From Semisulcospira habei (Eukaryota > Mollusca > Gastropoda > Semisulcospiridae): a DNA stretch of 64,000 bases. Under the pieces are notes generated by a model. That model made no database searches and was not told the DNA's origin. It saw nothing but the letters and a program-made list of their open reading frames with translations. Made by a program: the position numbers and the translations under genes. The stretch lies in contig BTPG01000003.1 in assembly GCA_036245525.1 (NCBI GenBank), positions 163,632,107 through 163,696,106 of the forward strand, read 5' to 3'. This document shows positions 12,683 through 25,866 of this stretch, in pieces (positions within the stretch are counted from its first letter, which is position 1; every line of letters starts with the position of its first letter).

Positions 12683-12965
12683 ATACATAAATGCATGTGG
12701 TACATGAAAATATTAACCATCAGGGTTTGTTTAAATAAATGCCCAGTGATGATATGTTTGGCTCATCAGGTAATCGAAAAGTTTCGTTTTATATATTCCA
12801 AGCGAGGCTATCGTCTTCAAATGTGCAGGAATAGTGTTCCATATAAACGGTCCAGAAAATGATAACCTAGTTTTAAAGAGGTCAGTTCTAGGCGGAGGTA
12901 GGGGTAAAGTATTATTCGTTGAGGTACGTTCGCGTTCTTGCTGTGGCATAAATTTGGTTTGATAG
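12331..12965 (-). pseudogene. 5'-truncated LINE, C-terminal end and 3' UTR
   Basis: Minus strand. The last 50 or so codons (12949-12731) include PRTDLFKTRLSFSGPFIWNT, the same C-terminal block as the 1-4 kb LINEs. The 3' UTR contains AAT (about 12452-12490) and CA (about 12622-12681) microsatellites and ends in a GAT tail. Inserted inside element A. Confidence 0.85.
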
Positions 12966-13050
12966 ATACTGCGGGGGGTGGGGGGGGGGGGGTGGGGGGG
13001 GGGAAGAGAGAGAGAGAGAGAGAGAGACAGCCGCTCGCGCGAGAGAGAAT

Positions 13051-13115
13051 GACGTCATATTTAGTTAGTTATTTGGGTTTAACGCCGAGCAGGCGACTAA
13101 GGCCATCTCACGGAG
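13051..13115. repeat. SINE 3'-end module (TTAG-tailed)
   Basis: AGTTAGTTATTTGGGTTTAA followed by CGCCGAGCAGGCGACTAAGG. The same module occurs at 54191-54245, about 60545-60601 and 62488-62548, and its tail resembles that of the tRNA-SINE at 52716-52982. Here it is part of element A. Confidence 0.7.
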
Positions 13116-13539
13116 GGACGTCATATTTAGATTATTATGTCAGTGTCTGCGTGGTGATGGAGTTGCCTTGAATTCACCGCCACTGTCAACTTTCTCTAGA
13201 AGTTTTTTTTTTTTTTTTTTTTAGTGTTTTAGTTCTTTTCTGAAATGAATTAAATTTTACTAAAGAAGTTGAAAGGATACAAAGCTGGCCAACAAACACA
13301 TCTAATGCCTTTCTTCAAACTAGCTATTTGCACAAATTCAAGTAAATATGACAAAAATTACGAACTCTAATCTGGGCCAACCGACTGTTTATAAACGGTT
13401 GTTTATGTCTTCAATGAGACATTCATTTACAATATGCTCGGAGGCTCTCTTAGCCACCTACTTAAGAAAGTATTTCGCCAAGCTTGTGTGTACAGAAGTA
13501 TCGGAGATTCTCTTGTTTACATACATACGCAAACACATA

Positions 13540-15309
<1,770 letters not shown>

Positions 15310-15544
15310 ACGCAAACACATATATACGCACATACGGCGCTTCGTGCCAAATGTACGTTCAGTAGCAAGGTTAGCGTAACTAGACATGACGTAATTTTTA
15401 TCTTGATACTTCAATTGTTAGAGGTTTAGCCTTCCCGCTTTTGACATCATGGACATGCTATTGAATTCACCTCACCGCGACCCGTCCTAAAAGTCCCTTC
15501 TATAAATAGAAGGGACTTAAAAACAACAACAACAACAAAAACCG

Positions 15545-15710
15545 AACACTACCCAAATCAATATATATTAAAGAGCAACAGAAATGCGACATTTTTTAAA
15601 TCATCTGAAAGACTTATGAGTTTTTGCTACTCAGTATATATTCTTGTACCTTGAAAATATAAGGCGATTGTGTGCTACTCTGTCAAATCACGTGCTAACA
15701 CACCATGGGG
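15545..15710. repeat. Duplicated segment, second part
   Basis: Matches 28555-28725 (GAAATGCGACATTTTT, TCAGTATATATTCTTGTAC, TTGTGTGCTACTCTGTCA). Continuation of the 10970-11576 duplicate after element A. Confidence 0.75.
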
Positions 15711-15727
15711 GGGGGGAGGGAGGGAGG

Positions 15728-15856
<129 letters not shown>

Positions 15857-16013
15857 CGTCAACAGTGGCAGTAAAATCAAAGTGCACTTTCTACACATCT
15901 TTTTCATATGTCAAGACTACAGCCAGAAAGTCGCCAAAAGAATATTACTGAAATATTGCCGCCTTTTACAAGGTATAACCGCTTCACTGTCCGAACACAG
16001 AGAACACCCATAT

Positions 16014-16078
16014 GCAAGAGGCTTAGACCCTCATGAGCCCCCGCATGAGCGGAGGCTCATGAGATCTAAGCCTCTTGC
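16014..16078. mobile_element. MITE family 2 hairpin core
   Basis: GCAAGAGGCTTAGACCCTCA / CTCATGAGATCTAAGCCTCTT around CCCCCGCATGAGCGGAGG. Confidence 0.8.
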
Positions 16079-16311
16079 TGACTTTCTTCAATTCATGAGC
16101 CTTCGCCAGACATTGGCTTCAGCGATATAATTTTCCAGTTCCATGGAACTGATCTAGTTAAATGAAACCTGTCAGGCAGGAAGTCACAACGTACAGCCGC
16201 CACAGTCAAATTACATCATTTTCGTGTTTACAGATTTGGTGTAGGAAGGTACATTTACTTCGAGAAGATTACTTACCGCACGAAAAATCATCTTCATCAC
16301 CGTGGGGTAAA

Positions 16312-16505
16312 ATGTGTGTGTATGTGTCTGTGTGTGTGTCTGTGTGTGTCTGTCGTGTGTGTGTGTGTGTGCTGTGTGTGTGTGTCGTGTGTGTGTGTCG
16401 TGTGTGTGTGTGTGTGTGTGTGTGTGTCGTGTGTGTGTGTGTGGTGGTGTGGGGGTGTGGGGGTGGGGTGGTGGGGTTGGGAGGGGAATGGGGGGGGTGG
16501 AGGGG
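16312..16505. repeat. GT microsatellite grading into G-rich tract
   Basis: GT units interrupted by TCGTG and TCTG variants (about 16312-16443), then GGGGTGTGGGGG-type sequence to 16505. Confidence 0.9.
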
Positions 16506-16524
16506 AAAACGTGTACGAAGTTGT

Positions 16525-16728
16525 TTAACTCATTCAGCCCGACGCACGTATTTACCAAATTTTGGAGGCGTCTATGCACCTGTTGCAGGAGATGGATCGA
16601 CCATGATAATTCTAGGGTAGTGCCAGATTAGCTTAGCGCCGAAAGGCGCCAAGCTAATCTAGCACTACTTTTGAATTATTATGGTCGACCCATCTCCTGC
16701 TGTAGTGCGTCAGGGCTGAATGGGTTAA
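16525..16728. mobile_element. MITE family 1, complete, TTAA at both ends
   Basis: Left TTAACTCATTCAGCCCGACG, right GTCAGGGCTGAATGGGTTAA. Inner arms AGATTAGCTTAGCGCC / GGCGCCAAGCTAATCT with a GAAA tip. Nearly the whole 204 bp can fold back on itself. Confidence 0.88.
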
Positions 16729-17179
16729 ACCTCATTTGAGGCCAACATTTTCACCTTGCGCTGTTCGGTGGTCGACGTGATTCCCGAAGTCCTGAATCGC
16801 GCCACAATATGCAGGCGAAATGGTTAATATTTCAGAACACTTGCAAGGTGCAGTTAACGAATAAATTGTCCGCAACATTTGTATAACTGAAGTACTGTGC
16901 AAAAAAGAAAGGAAAGGAAATTTGTATGTAACTTATTGGACGACCGTGACGCGATTTTGTGCTTGATTAGACCATAAACTGCAAATGCTTTGAACGAAAG
17001 CTTACATCGCTCGCTTAAAAAACAGTGGCGGAGAAACAGAATCACACTTTCCTTTTGCGAGCTCTTGCAGTCGAAAGCGGACTATTCATAATTTGGCACC
17101 GTAGCTAAGGTTTAACCCAGTTTTTAAATAAACTATCGTGAGCTCAAATAATCATTGCTCAGCGATTCAAAATGTTTCC

Positions 17180-17246
<67 letters not shown>

Positions 17247-17892
17247 GCGTGCGTGCGCTCGTGCGCGCGTGCATGCGCCACTGCATGCATGCGTGCGTGT
17301 TTTCTAATCAATGATTTAGGGCACTTTTACTGAACTAAAGAAACAAACAAAATCAAAGATATCTGTACATATTACTGTTTTCTCCCTCATCGAAGCAAAG
17401 TCCTTTATCTGCAATAGACATAAACTATCTTAAGCCTTTGCAACCGCAGGGGCTCAGAGCCTCTTTTTAACGGAGATTAGACCCGTTGATAAGTTTAACA
17501 AACGGCACACTTCTCCGCAAATCAGAATTTGCACACGCTAAATCATATGCAATACTGCTTACTGTTTCATTTTTGTCATACAGAGAAAAGCCGGGGATGA
17601 CAAACTACAGGAAACCTTCCCTAACTGCAACCGACACAGATCTTCACGAACCCCCACAGTTGCGGGCGCTAGAGACGATCAATATTTTTTGCTGATAACA
17701 CTTTGGATCTGTGTTACTTGGACGGCATGGGTCTTCGACGCTGAAGTACATGTAACAAATAACTCAGTTATAGATCATTGGTAGTTAATGGGTTAAACCA
17801 AGGAAGCAATGAAGAAATAAAAGGGACAAAGGAACAATCAAACAATATTGTGAAATTCAAAATGAGAATGAGTTGCAGACATTATAATTATA
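16729..17892. other. Gene-free stretch with GT microsatellite
   Basis: Contains a GT tract (about 17182-17239) followed by GCGT-rich sequence and a decayed MITE family 2 fragment near 17420-17470. No supportable gene. Confidence 0.55.
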
Positions 17893-18238
17893 GGAATAAA
17901 ACAAAAATGCAACACTAATGTTACTTTTTAATTAGTAAGAGGGAAAGAAATATAATGTCCAAAACGTGCCACATGATTGTCGTGTTTTGGGTTTCGTGAC
18001 TCGTAACAGACCTTTGTAAAACGTTATTCGTTATAAATGTTGTCACAAAATCGTGATTGTTTTAATCTTAAAACATTTGAGTCGATTTTCAGTTGGGACA
18101 AAATGTTTTATGATCAGTATTATTATGGATGTCGCTCTTGCTATTATTATTATTATTTATTATTATTATATTATTATTATTATTATTATTATTATTAAAG
18201 GCAGAGATCATCATGAATATCTGTATATTAGCTGCCAT

Positions 18239-18500
18239 TTAACCCCTTCACTGCAGAGAAAGATAAACGCGATCTAACTGCAAGAGGCATAGATCCTCAT
18301 GAGCTCCCGCGACTGCGGGGGCTCATGAGGATCTATGCCTCTTGCTGAGATGACTTCGTGTCCAATTTTTTTTGTGTGTGGACGATTTGTGGCTTTTTGT
18401 CGTTCAATGAACAAAAAATTTAGAAACAAAATGTACGTCCGCTGGCAGGGGAGGCCTCTTGCAGCTGGGTGGTAGGCAATCTCAGCAGTAAATGGGATAA
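18239..18500. mobile_element. MITE family 2, complete, next to lectin-like gene stop
   Basis: Left TTAACCCCTTCACTGC, right GCAGTAAATGGGATAA. Hairpin core 18281-18344 (CAAGAGGCATAGATCCTCAT and complement). On the minus strand the element begins about 10 bp after the ancestral stop codon of the tectonin gene copy and so lies in its presumed 3' UTR. Confidence 0.85.
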
Positions 18501-18509
18501 GCGCTGGTG

Positions 18510-18992
18510 CTAGTTGGGATTGTATTTCGCGTGGTAAGTCCAGCGCTGTTGACTCCCCAGACAGTGTTCTCGGAAAACTTCACCGCGCACATCGCATCTG
18601 CCACCTTCTTCCAGAACGTTCCTGTGGGGGTAGCGGCTGACACGCCCATCGTCACCACCACCTCGTTGTTCGGAGTGACGCCCATCACGAAACCTTCCTC
18701 CGAACTGCGATATTTCAGCAAACCGTCCACCTGAACCCAAGCAGTACCGGACGCATCGATGTCCGTTCCTTGTTGGTAGAAGATTTTGTTGGTAGCGTTT
18801 ATGCCCCAGATTCCGGACATGCCCACGGATATTTCCACCAAACGGCCGTCAATAGGCGCCCAGTCCGTTCCTATGGGGACTGTGCCTTTGAGGTCCCCAC
18901 CCTGCGCCAGACACCCTGGATGTAGTTCACGCCCCAGAAGTGGGTGTTGAGGCTGACGCCTTATTGCCATAGACAACGGTGCAAGGGTTGCC
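18510..18992 (-). pseudogene. Tectonin-domain terminal exon, frameshifted copy
   Basis: Duplicate of the open exon at 32927-33427. The acceptor (TTTTCCAG then GGCAACCC) is kept. Tectonin-type beta-propeller repeats are readable (LVEISVGMSGIWGINATNK, then FVMGVTPNNEVVV). Relative to copy 2 there is a 10-bp deletion near the exon start, a 2-bp gain, a 6-bp in-frame loss and a 4-bp deletion shortly before the stop. The last shifts the frame so the ancestral YHAKYNPN ending is read in another frame. Tectonin domains occur in secreted lectins that bind microbial glycans and in TECPR proteins. I infer a dead or altered paralog. Confidence 0.8.
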
Positions 18993-19029
18993 CTGGAAAA
19001 AAGAATAGTGTTGTGAAAATTAGACAATT

Positions 19030-19887
19030 GGCATTTATTTATTTTATGGACAATGTGGTTTCAACGTGAACAGACCGGTATTGGCAGGAGTCGTGTGGGG
19101 GTATGTATAAAAATGGGCAACATATTGGCAATAGTCTCTAGGTGACGTTTGAGACTTCAAACATCCAGACTTGAGAAGTCTGCAATTTGGTATTCGCAAA
19201 CTCGACGTCGGCAAAGTACAACAAGGTCTGACGTCGCAAATGGTCCGTCTGGTGAACAGGTTGGTGCTAAAAATAGACTGGGGAATCCTACGTGCCGACT
19301 GCGCAGTGCGCTGGTGTGAGTCACTTCCACAAACTTGAAAGCGACTCGCGCCAGCGCACTATTTTGAAGAAATTCAGTCCCTACAAATATTGAATACTAT
19401 TGTAGGCACATGCTATAAACAAGATGGAGGACGGTTATCTGATTAACGGATTATTGGCGATTCGACTATTTGCATGCTGAGTGCCGTATCATCTTGTCAC
19501 AGCCGCCATTTACAATATGTTCTCGTCTGTGAATATCTCGCGCACGTATGGACGGCCTGTTCCTCGTGGGTGTAAATTTCGCCCGGTCGCTTAGATCAGT
19601 TGGAACGTCAGTGACATTGTCTCAAGTTGTTCGCCTTAGTTTATGCATGACGTTTACCTCGCCAAAGTCTCGACGTTCACTCATGCTCTGGACGTACAAC
19701 TGATTGCTATGAAGTCCGCGTCCATTTTTGACTCCCCAGACTCGTTATGACTCACATTTTATCTGTCAAAATGAGCACTCGTAATTTACGATGGGAAGGC
19801 GGTCAAAATTAATCTCCATATAATATTTCTGTTTGGAAATTTATACAAGAAAGCTTTTGACTGTGCGTTGTAGCTCTAACGAGACCA
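19030..19887. other. Intronic stretch, no gene seen
   Basis: Conserved with 33470-34315 in the other copy, including an inverted GCGCTGG...CCAGCGC pair (about 19310-19360). No extra tectonin exon is recognisable, although exon phases predict one. Confidence 0.45.
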
Positions 19888-20012
19888 CCCAGTGCGCCAA
19901 GGCCATCGGGCCGGCGTCAGCCACTGTTGGCCCGTGCACAACCGTGCGGGGGGGGGGGGGGGGGGGGCCAACGACGGCCCCCGTTGGCCCGATGGCTTTT
20001 ACGCATTAGGCA
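19888..20012. mobile_element. Palindromic element, AGTGCGCAAAGGCCATCGGG family
   Basis: GCCAAGGCCATCGGGCCGGC is complemented by GGCCCGATGGCTTTTACGC. The centre carries a G run of about 21 (about 19948-19968). Related copies lie at 26681-26755, 29002-29059, 36253-36340 and 54060-54175. Confidence 0.72.
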
Positions 20013-20286
20013 ATGACAATGTGTTCTTGTCCGTGTTTTCTGACACGTTATGAAACAATTCTAATGATTAGCAGGGGATTCTGTAACAGACTACCTCCTA
20101 TACCTGTGGAAGACTCCTCGGGACTCCGGTGCGGGCGTTTATTCGGCCTGATGCCTCGAGTCCCCGGCCCACACTATGTTCGGCCCCACGGACAGCTGAC
20201 GGATCTTCTTACCGGCCACTTGATTCCAAGATACGACTGACGGAGATGTTTTTTCCACAATCCGCCGTATCTGTTGAAAAATGTTT

Positions 20287-20406
20287 TTAACCCTTTTGGG
20301 TGTCGGTAGCGTGTTTGGTCGAGGTGATTCCTCTAGGATGTCAGGATGTTGTTATTCCTGCAGAAATCACCTCGACCAAAATCGATACCGACACCTGAAG
20401 GGTTAA
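20287..20406. mobile_element. MITE family 3, complete, TTAA at both ends
   Basis: TTAACCCTTTTGGGTGTCGG at the left, CCGACACCTGAAGGGTTAA at the right, inner arms TTTGGTCGAGGTGATT / AATCACCTCGACCAAA. 120 bp. The matching copy at 36597 is 42 bp shorter through loss of the loop. Confidence 0.85.
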
Positions 20407-20973
20407 ATTATTCAGTCCTTGACTTTTACCGACGATACAGTTCGGCGGAAAAGACACGGCAGTAGCTTTGAGTGCTAATGCATCTTTTCCGCTGAGCGGT
20501 AAAGTCAGCACCAGTTAAAAGGTTAATGAAATATAGGCTACTCGAGGCCAGCTGGTACCGGAAAGAAAAAGAAATCTTACTTAGTACTTACAGTTCGTTT
20601 CGGCTGTATCTGATTTGCAGCCGAAATGCATTTATATCTGTAAGTAAGTATAGGGATTTATTAACTCTCTCACTGCAGTGGTCGCAGATTCTGTTTCTGA
20701 AAACTTTTGAATAGCCGGTAACTGCCTGTCCTAGTGCTATGCAAAACTCTCCCTATAATACAGATGGACATTTGGTGGGCAGTTTCACAGCCTTGCAAAA
20801 TTTTCCTGCAATTCGCGCGGCCGATGGCTACTAAAAGGTTTCAACAAGAGGTATAGAGCTTCATAAGCCCTCGCACCTGAAGATCTAGGTCCCTTTTTAG
20901 TCAGAGAGTGTTGAAGGGTTTATACTACCGAAATCAACGATCAGGAATAATTTATATAAAAAAATTATATTAC

Positions 20974-21103
20974 CCTTGTCAGTGCGATACCAGACAGTGT
21001 TGTTTTCCCCTATCCCCCACACTACCGCCTCGCCCACAAACACGGCACGGAATCTTCGAGAATCGGAATTTGTCCGCACGATTTTGTCCAAACTTGTAGT
21101 TAC
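20974..21103 (-). pseudogene. Tectonin exon of copy 1, 130 nt
   Basis: Minus-strand exon bounded by TGTGCGCAG (acceptor) and GTAATA (donor). It encodes about 43 residues with IVRTNSDSRRFRAVF and VWGIGENNTVWYRTD, one tectonin repeat. It starts in phase 0 and ends in phase 1. The reading frame itself is intact; I label it pseudogene only because the last exon of this copy is frameshifted. Same length and splice sites as the exon at 50884-51013. Confidence 0.78.
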
Positions 21104-21218
21104 CTGCGCACACACAATGAATATGAAAACTGTGTGGTTAGTGTGTTAACATGTATATGCTGGTCGCTAAATCTGAGGACCCTAGTCCCTATTACAGAAG
21201 AACGATCAATTCATTATT

Positions 21219-21311
21219 TTAATCATTTGGCTGTCGGTAGCTGTTCTCGTTCGCAATGATTCATGCAGGAATCTATACGCCAAAAACCACTACCGACAAC
21301 CAAAGGCTGAA
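21219..21311. mobile_element. MITE family 3, decayed
   Basis: TTAATCATTTGGCTGTCGGT at the left and ACCGACAACCAAAGGCTG-like right arm; the right TTAA is lost. Shared with copy 2 at 51138-51228, so it predates the duplication. Confidence 0.7.
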
Positions 21312-21721
21312 AATAAAATAAAATAAGTGATATGTACTAGTCTACACCTGAAAGGTCACACAAAATGAAAGATCAGCATAAAGAAATAGTGCGGTATAAC
21401 ACTTACTACGAAATTCGTAGGAAAAGTAAGATGTAAGTTACTACTTGCAGGTGTTTGACGCACGGACCCTTGTAGACATGTTGGAGGTCAAAATTAACTA
21501 TTGTACACGGAAGGCCAAAGGCCTACACGGGTCCGTATAGCAAACCAGTGCTACTATTAAAGTATTGTTTTCATTTCGTAGCTAATTTCGTAGCAGAAAT
21601 CAAGCTGATGAACACATTGTTGTAAATGTGTGCTGCAAACAATCTCAGTGTGCGCATTGTTTTGAACAACACTAAGCAACGTTGTACTTAAGAACGTTTT
21701 GCTGCCCTTTTTACAGAACAA

Positions 21722-22106
21722 TGATTGATTGATTGTACATTGCTTAACGTCCCGACAGCAACAAGGCTTTCTCAGGACGTGCCTGCACTGCTTGTGAAAA
21801 AAAAAAGAAACAGAACATTGAATGTATGTCGCCAGCCGGTCAAATACATTAAATAAACCTAACACATGGGGCCTAAATAAAGCTAAGACCATTTAGCAAC
21901 ACACATCCAATATCAAGAGCTACAGGCAGTGCAGACAGTAGGGAGAGTTTTAAAAAGGCAAATACAGGTGAATGGACAAAGGGTAGACAGAAACACATGC
22001 CCCAGAATAGAGAGAAAAACCCACCCTGTGGGGCTGACCAGGGTGACCCTGGGAACTAAAAAATACCTAACCCCACCCAAGTCCCCCAGGGCAGACCCGG
22101 GTGGGG
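21722..22106 (-). mobile_element. SINE-like element A, TSD and empty site known
   Basis: Minus orientation; flanked by TTTTACAGAACAA (21709-21721 and 22107-22119). The duplicate locus at about 51601-51613 has one TTTTACAGAACAA and no insert. The 5' end is always at CCCACCCGGGTCTGCCCTGG; the 3' end is GACGTTAAGCAATGTACAAT plus ATCA repeats. About 385 bp, non-coding. No tRNA-type A or B box is seen, so the promoter class is unknown. Confidence 0.85.
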
Positions 22107-22501
22107 TTTTACAGAACAAAACTGGAGCCTCCCAAAATAGCAGCATGAAAATCTGCCATTAGTCGCTACAACGATTTTTTTAGTGAGGTCACGTGGTGAC
22201 GTTTTCGCTAAAGATATTGGTAGTGTGACAAAGGAATGAAAACAATACAATTTTATCAAATACATGAGTTAAAGCCCGTTTAAAACAAAAGAACATACAG
22301 AAAAATGACGTGCACTTATCATTCTCATGTAAGGCATAAAGTAATTTGTTTTTTTAATTGTCCATTCTAAACTTGTTTCTTTCCTCGTTGAAAGTCTTTG
22401 CATTTAATACAATTTTACAAACACCTTTTCTGTACATAAAAAAGAAAGCTGAATTTAACATCGTTTACAAACCTCGAAAAGTTACATTCAAGTTTTCATA
22501 C

Positions 22502-22817
22502 CTGCATACTCTATAGTGTACGCACGAGTTCCCAATGACGTCACATGAGGGCTATTTGACGTCATAACTGCAGAGTGCCTGCCGCACCTTCCCGGTATAT
22601 CACTGGTGGCGTGGGAAGTGATATAGACACACCTCTCCTTCCTTTGACACAAACTGGCACACAGAACTAGCGACGCGTCTTGAAAATCAAAGAGCATATT
22701 TTCCGTGAAAATGACATCCTTGGGAGACGATACCGCCTCTAAAGTAGTCTGTCGTACCTCTGCGATGGCTGAGGCGAATGTAGGAATAAGAAATGCCAAC
22801 CACCAGGCGGCATTCAT
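22502..22817 (-). pseudogene. First exon of copy 1: signal peptide and PAN-like domain
   Basis: Encodes MNAAWWLAFLIPTFASA, a signal peptide, then a region of about 85 residues with a cysteine pattern typical of PAN/apple domains (CASLCQRKERC ... GRC). I chose the ATG giving the signal peptide; an upstream in-frame ATG exists 16 codons earlier but precedes no hydrophobic start. The donor GCAG/GTATGA ends the exon in phase 1. The exon is open; it is called pseudogene because of the frameshifted terminal exon. Likely a secreted recognition protein together with the tectonin exons. Confidence 0.72.
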
Positions 22818-23059
22818 GGCTGTAATCTGACAAAACTCAAACACTGTATACCCTCTTTCCAACACTGGATCCCCACTTCAAACAGATGCGAGGCTGTGAA
22901 ATACGGAGGCTCCTTGTTATTCTGGTGTCCTCTTCATCCACAACCACTGCGTCTGTGTCAGGTGTTCATAAATTAACCCTTCACTGCCGAGATAAAGTGA
23001 ACACGATCAAGATGCAAGAGGCGTAGATCCTCATGAACATGGTATCAATGTGGTTTCAA

Positions 23060-23132
23060 CAAGAGGTATAGATCCTCATGAGACCCCCCCCTCCCCCCGC
23101 AATCGAAGGGTCATGAGGATGTATGCCTCTTG
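23060..23132. mobile_element. MITE family 2 hairpin core
   Basis: AAGAGGTATAGATCCTCATG with complement CATGAGGATGTATGCCTCTT. The outer TTAACCCTTCACTGCCGAG is at about 22975. Equivalent to 52531-52594 in copy 2. Confidence 0.8.
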
Positions 23133-23237
23133 CTGACATCATTAGTATCCATGTGCCTGGAACAGCTGTTTTTTTTTTTTTTTTGTTTTGTTTTTGATTG
23201 AATAAACGAAGATCGCAGAAACAGTGCTGTAAAGGTG

Positions 23238-23297
23238 TTAAACCACCACTGTGATGAAACTCTATGCTCACGCATAGGGTTCACACAGTGGGTTTAA
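23238..23297. mobile_element. 60-bp TTAA-ended hairpin
   Basis: TTAAACCACCACTGTG ... CACAGTGGGTTTAA with inner CTCTATGC/GCATAGGG arms. A further palindromic TTAA element, unrelated in sequence to families 1-4. Confidence 0.7.
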
Positions 23298-24621
23298 TAC
23301 GGTACCGTTTTGTTAGCGGTTTGTCTTGTGACAACTATTCGGTGTGGCACGAGACCCACGTGAAATCTTTAAGGAACGTTTGGCACGGGGAGTTTTAGTG
23401 AGTTTTAGGCGAGAGCTCAATCTGTCAGAGGGTGAAATAAGTTAGCACGGGGCTTTACTGTCAGTGTGAGATACCTTAGCCCGTATTTCAAGACTCTGGA
23501 ACCTAGAATTCAGGTATGTTTCTATACTTATTATTGATGGTTACTGTGTTAAAGATAGTATGCGTTAGTAGGAGTTAATTCGGTTGTGTAGTGTTGACTG
23601 GTTTGGTGTAGTTATGTTGGTTTGGAATTCATTGAGTTAACCGGTGTTTTCGTATATAGTTATTTACCGAGATGGATAACTAAGGAATGTGAGGGGTGTA
23701 TGCCTAAGTCGTTATGAAGGTAGTGCGTGGTTAAGTATAGTCTTTTCCAGCGTATGGGATAACGTATAGCGAGTGTTAGGTTGTAGTCTGTTTCAAGGTA
23801 GTGACAGAGATATGGGGTGTTACGAAAGTAGTCGGGTGATGAAGCACGTGTGTGTGTGTGTGTGAATGAATGTGTGAGTTATTGTATCAGCCAGGTTACG
23901 TAATGTATCTCATATTATCCAATATGTGTGTGTGTTTGGCAAGTGTTACGATTTAGGACTTTATTATTCAGAGTGCTTGTCGGAGTTGGAGCGACGGATG
24001 CCGAGACGTCAGTCACCAGGGACCTAATGCGAGGTCATCTGTTCACTCAGGGAGTGAGCGACCGGTGCCGAGACACCCGGGTCACAGCGAGGACTGCGCT
24101 ATACGGTACGATCAACGAGGACGTCCACGGTACGAGAGACGGGACGACTCGGGAGCGTACGAGAAAGGACTTGCACGCCTAGACGTGAAAGGACTGAATG
24201 TAACCGGGCGAGAACACCAAACAGGTTGGAGTGTGAGAGACTACTACCTAGGCTGGCCTTGATATTGTGTGTATGCATGTCGTGTTGAGATGCTGGTAGT
24301 GGGGAAGGTGTGGTGTATATAGTTTGATAGTTTTTGAGCGTTTTTTTTTTTATTGTTTATTTTGTTATAAACGTCTTCGTTAGAAAGAAAGCCCGTGTTG
24401 AGTTTTACCGCGTGAATGCGCCCGTCTGCGTCAGTGGCGGTGTATGCGTCTGTTGTGCGAGAGTATGTACGTGCGACTGGGGGAAAGTCTGCCTGCGTTA
24501 CAACCACAATCTTGATTTTGATATGGGCACGCACAAATTATCACTAATGTTCAATTTTTGTGTGTGCATATGTTTACTTTTTTGTTCTGTCGGCGCAACG
24601 CTAATATGGCAACTGCCTTTG
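23298..24621. other. Unassigned insertion of about 1.3 kb
   Basis: Absent from the equivalent place in copy 2 (about 52660-53330). Moderately GC-rich around 23.98-24.25 kb with CGAGAC/ACGAGA-type words. No domain was found in any frame. It could be an LTR or another non-coding element; there is not enough evidence to choose. Confidence 0.35.
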
Positions 24622-24711
24622 AATTAACATGGTCAATCCATCTCCTGCAACAGGTGCATAGTAGCTAGATGACGCCTCCAAAATGTGAGAAAAACGGGCT
24701 GAATGAGTTAA
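24622..24711. mobile_element. MITE family 1, right half only
   Basis: AACATGGTCAATCCATCTCC ... ACGGGCTGAATGAGTTAA. The left half and hairpin core are missing. Confidence 0.75.
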
Positions 24712-25102
24712 CATGATTATTCCGAGCGGAATGTAACAACTTGTGGTTCCGAGTGGCTGGCAAAGACAAAGTGGTGATGTGGGTGGGGTAAGAGGTGGGG
24801 AGGGGACTGGCGTGGTAAAGGGCTTGCCGCAGTAATAGGTCTGCAGACTTGGTATAAGATGAGGCCAAAGTATACCCTTGACCTATCTTGTCTCGAAATG
24901 AAGGGTCTGGCCCTACCAGGCCGTATGAGTCCTACAAGAAAACTGTACTGTTTCTTGTGTTCCTGTCACAATTTTTTTTCTGCTTTGTAGGCTGCTTAGC
25001 CTTTTCTCCTTCCACTTTCCATTTGTCGTAGTTCTAAAAATACGAAATATCGAACGTCCGATGACTGACTCGGCAAAAACAACAAAATATACATAGAACA
25101 AC

Positions 25103-25162
25103 CAAGAGGCATACATCATGAGCCCCATCTATTGCGGGGGCTCATTAAGATCTATGCCTCTT
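25103..25162. mobile_element. MITE family 2 hairpin core
   Basis: CAAGAGGCATACATCATGAG with complement around CCCCATCTATTGCGGGGG. Corresponds to 53645-53707 in copy 2. Confidence 0.78.
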
Positions 25163-25437
25163 AAAGATGACGCTAGCTGTGATCCATCAGTGTCAGGGTT
25201 AATGCTCCAAACAAGGGCTGTCGGTGCTGCGGGAAATGTATTTTTTTCCCTGGCGTTGGAGTGCTAATGCATTTATGTAAACTTTTCCTTAACTTCATAT
25301 TTAATTAATATTAGTGTCTGACGTCAGGTTTTGTTTTCTGGATGACTTGAATAACTACCACACGCCGGTCGCCTGTGACATCACCAGTCGACCGTACCGC
25401 CATGCTGCATACTACTTTCACTCATCTGGTCATTCGC

Positions 25438-25723
25438 ACCACCCCACCGGTTGCCTGGGACTGGGGGGTTAGTTTTTTAGTTCCAGGTCACCTGGTCAGC
25501 CCCCATTCTGGGCATATGTCTGTACCTTGTCCACCTGTATTTGCCTTTTAAACTTCCTACTGTCTGCAGCTGTGTCTTGATTGGATGTGTGTGCTATGTC
25601 TGGCTTATTAGCCAGTGTTGGTTATTTGGTTGACGCTGGCACATTCATGTTCGTAGTGTTTTTTTTCACAGCTCGAGAGCTGTTGCTGTCGGACGTTAAG
25701 CATCAATCATCAATCATTTCGCA
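25438..25723 (+). mobile_element. SINE-like element A, old diverged copy
   Basis: Begins CCCCACCGG, ends GTCGGACGTTAAGCATCAAT. Flanked by TTCGCACC (about 25431 and 25724). Lies inside the 25.35-26.58 kb block that copy 2 lacks. Confidence 0.72.
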
Positions 25724-25866
25724 CCCATTCCAACTTTTAACAGAGTCAATGCATTTTGGGATACGCCTACTTCCATTTCCACTACATGTGGGTGCTTTTC
25801 GAGTTTGTTTTGAATCAAAAGTTAGGTTTTTTTTTTAGACTGTTTCGCTTACAACGTGACTTGAGC

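Larger units (their letters stand above)
17893..23190. repeat. Segmental duplication, copy 1 (main block)
   Basis: Collinear with 32300-34323 + 36243-37690 + 50878-52660. Shared landmarks include AAAAATGCAACACTAATGTT, the ATT microsatellite, the tectonin exons, the PAN exon and MITEs of families 2 and 3. A second collinear block continues at about 24.8-25.35 and 26.58-27.46 kb (equals 53.36-54.52 and 57.53-57.77 kb). Confidence 0.88.

Noticed and set aside
23928..24182. 84-codon frame at 23.9-24.2 kb as a gene
   Set aside because: Arg/Thr-rich composition without a motif; two overlapping frames are equally open, and the region looks like a non-coding insertion.
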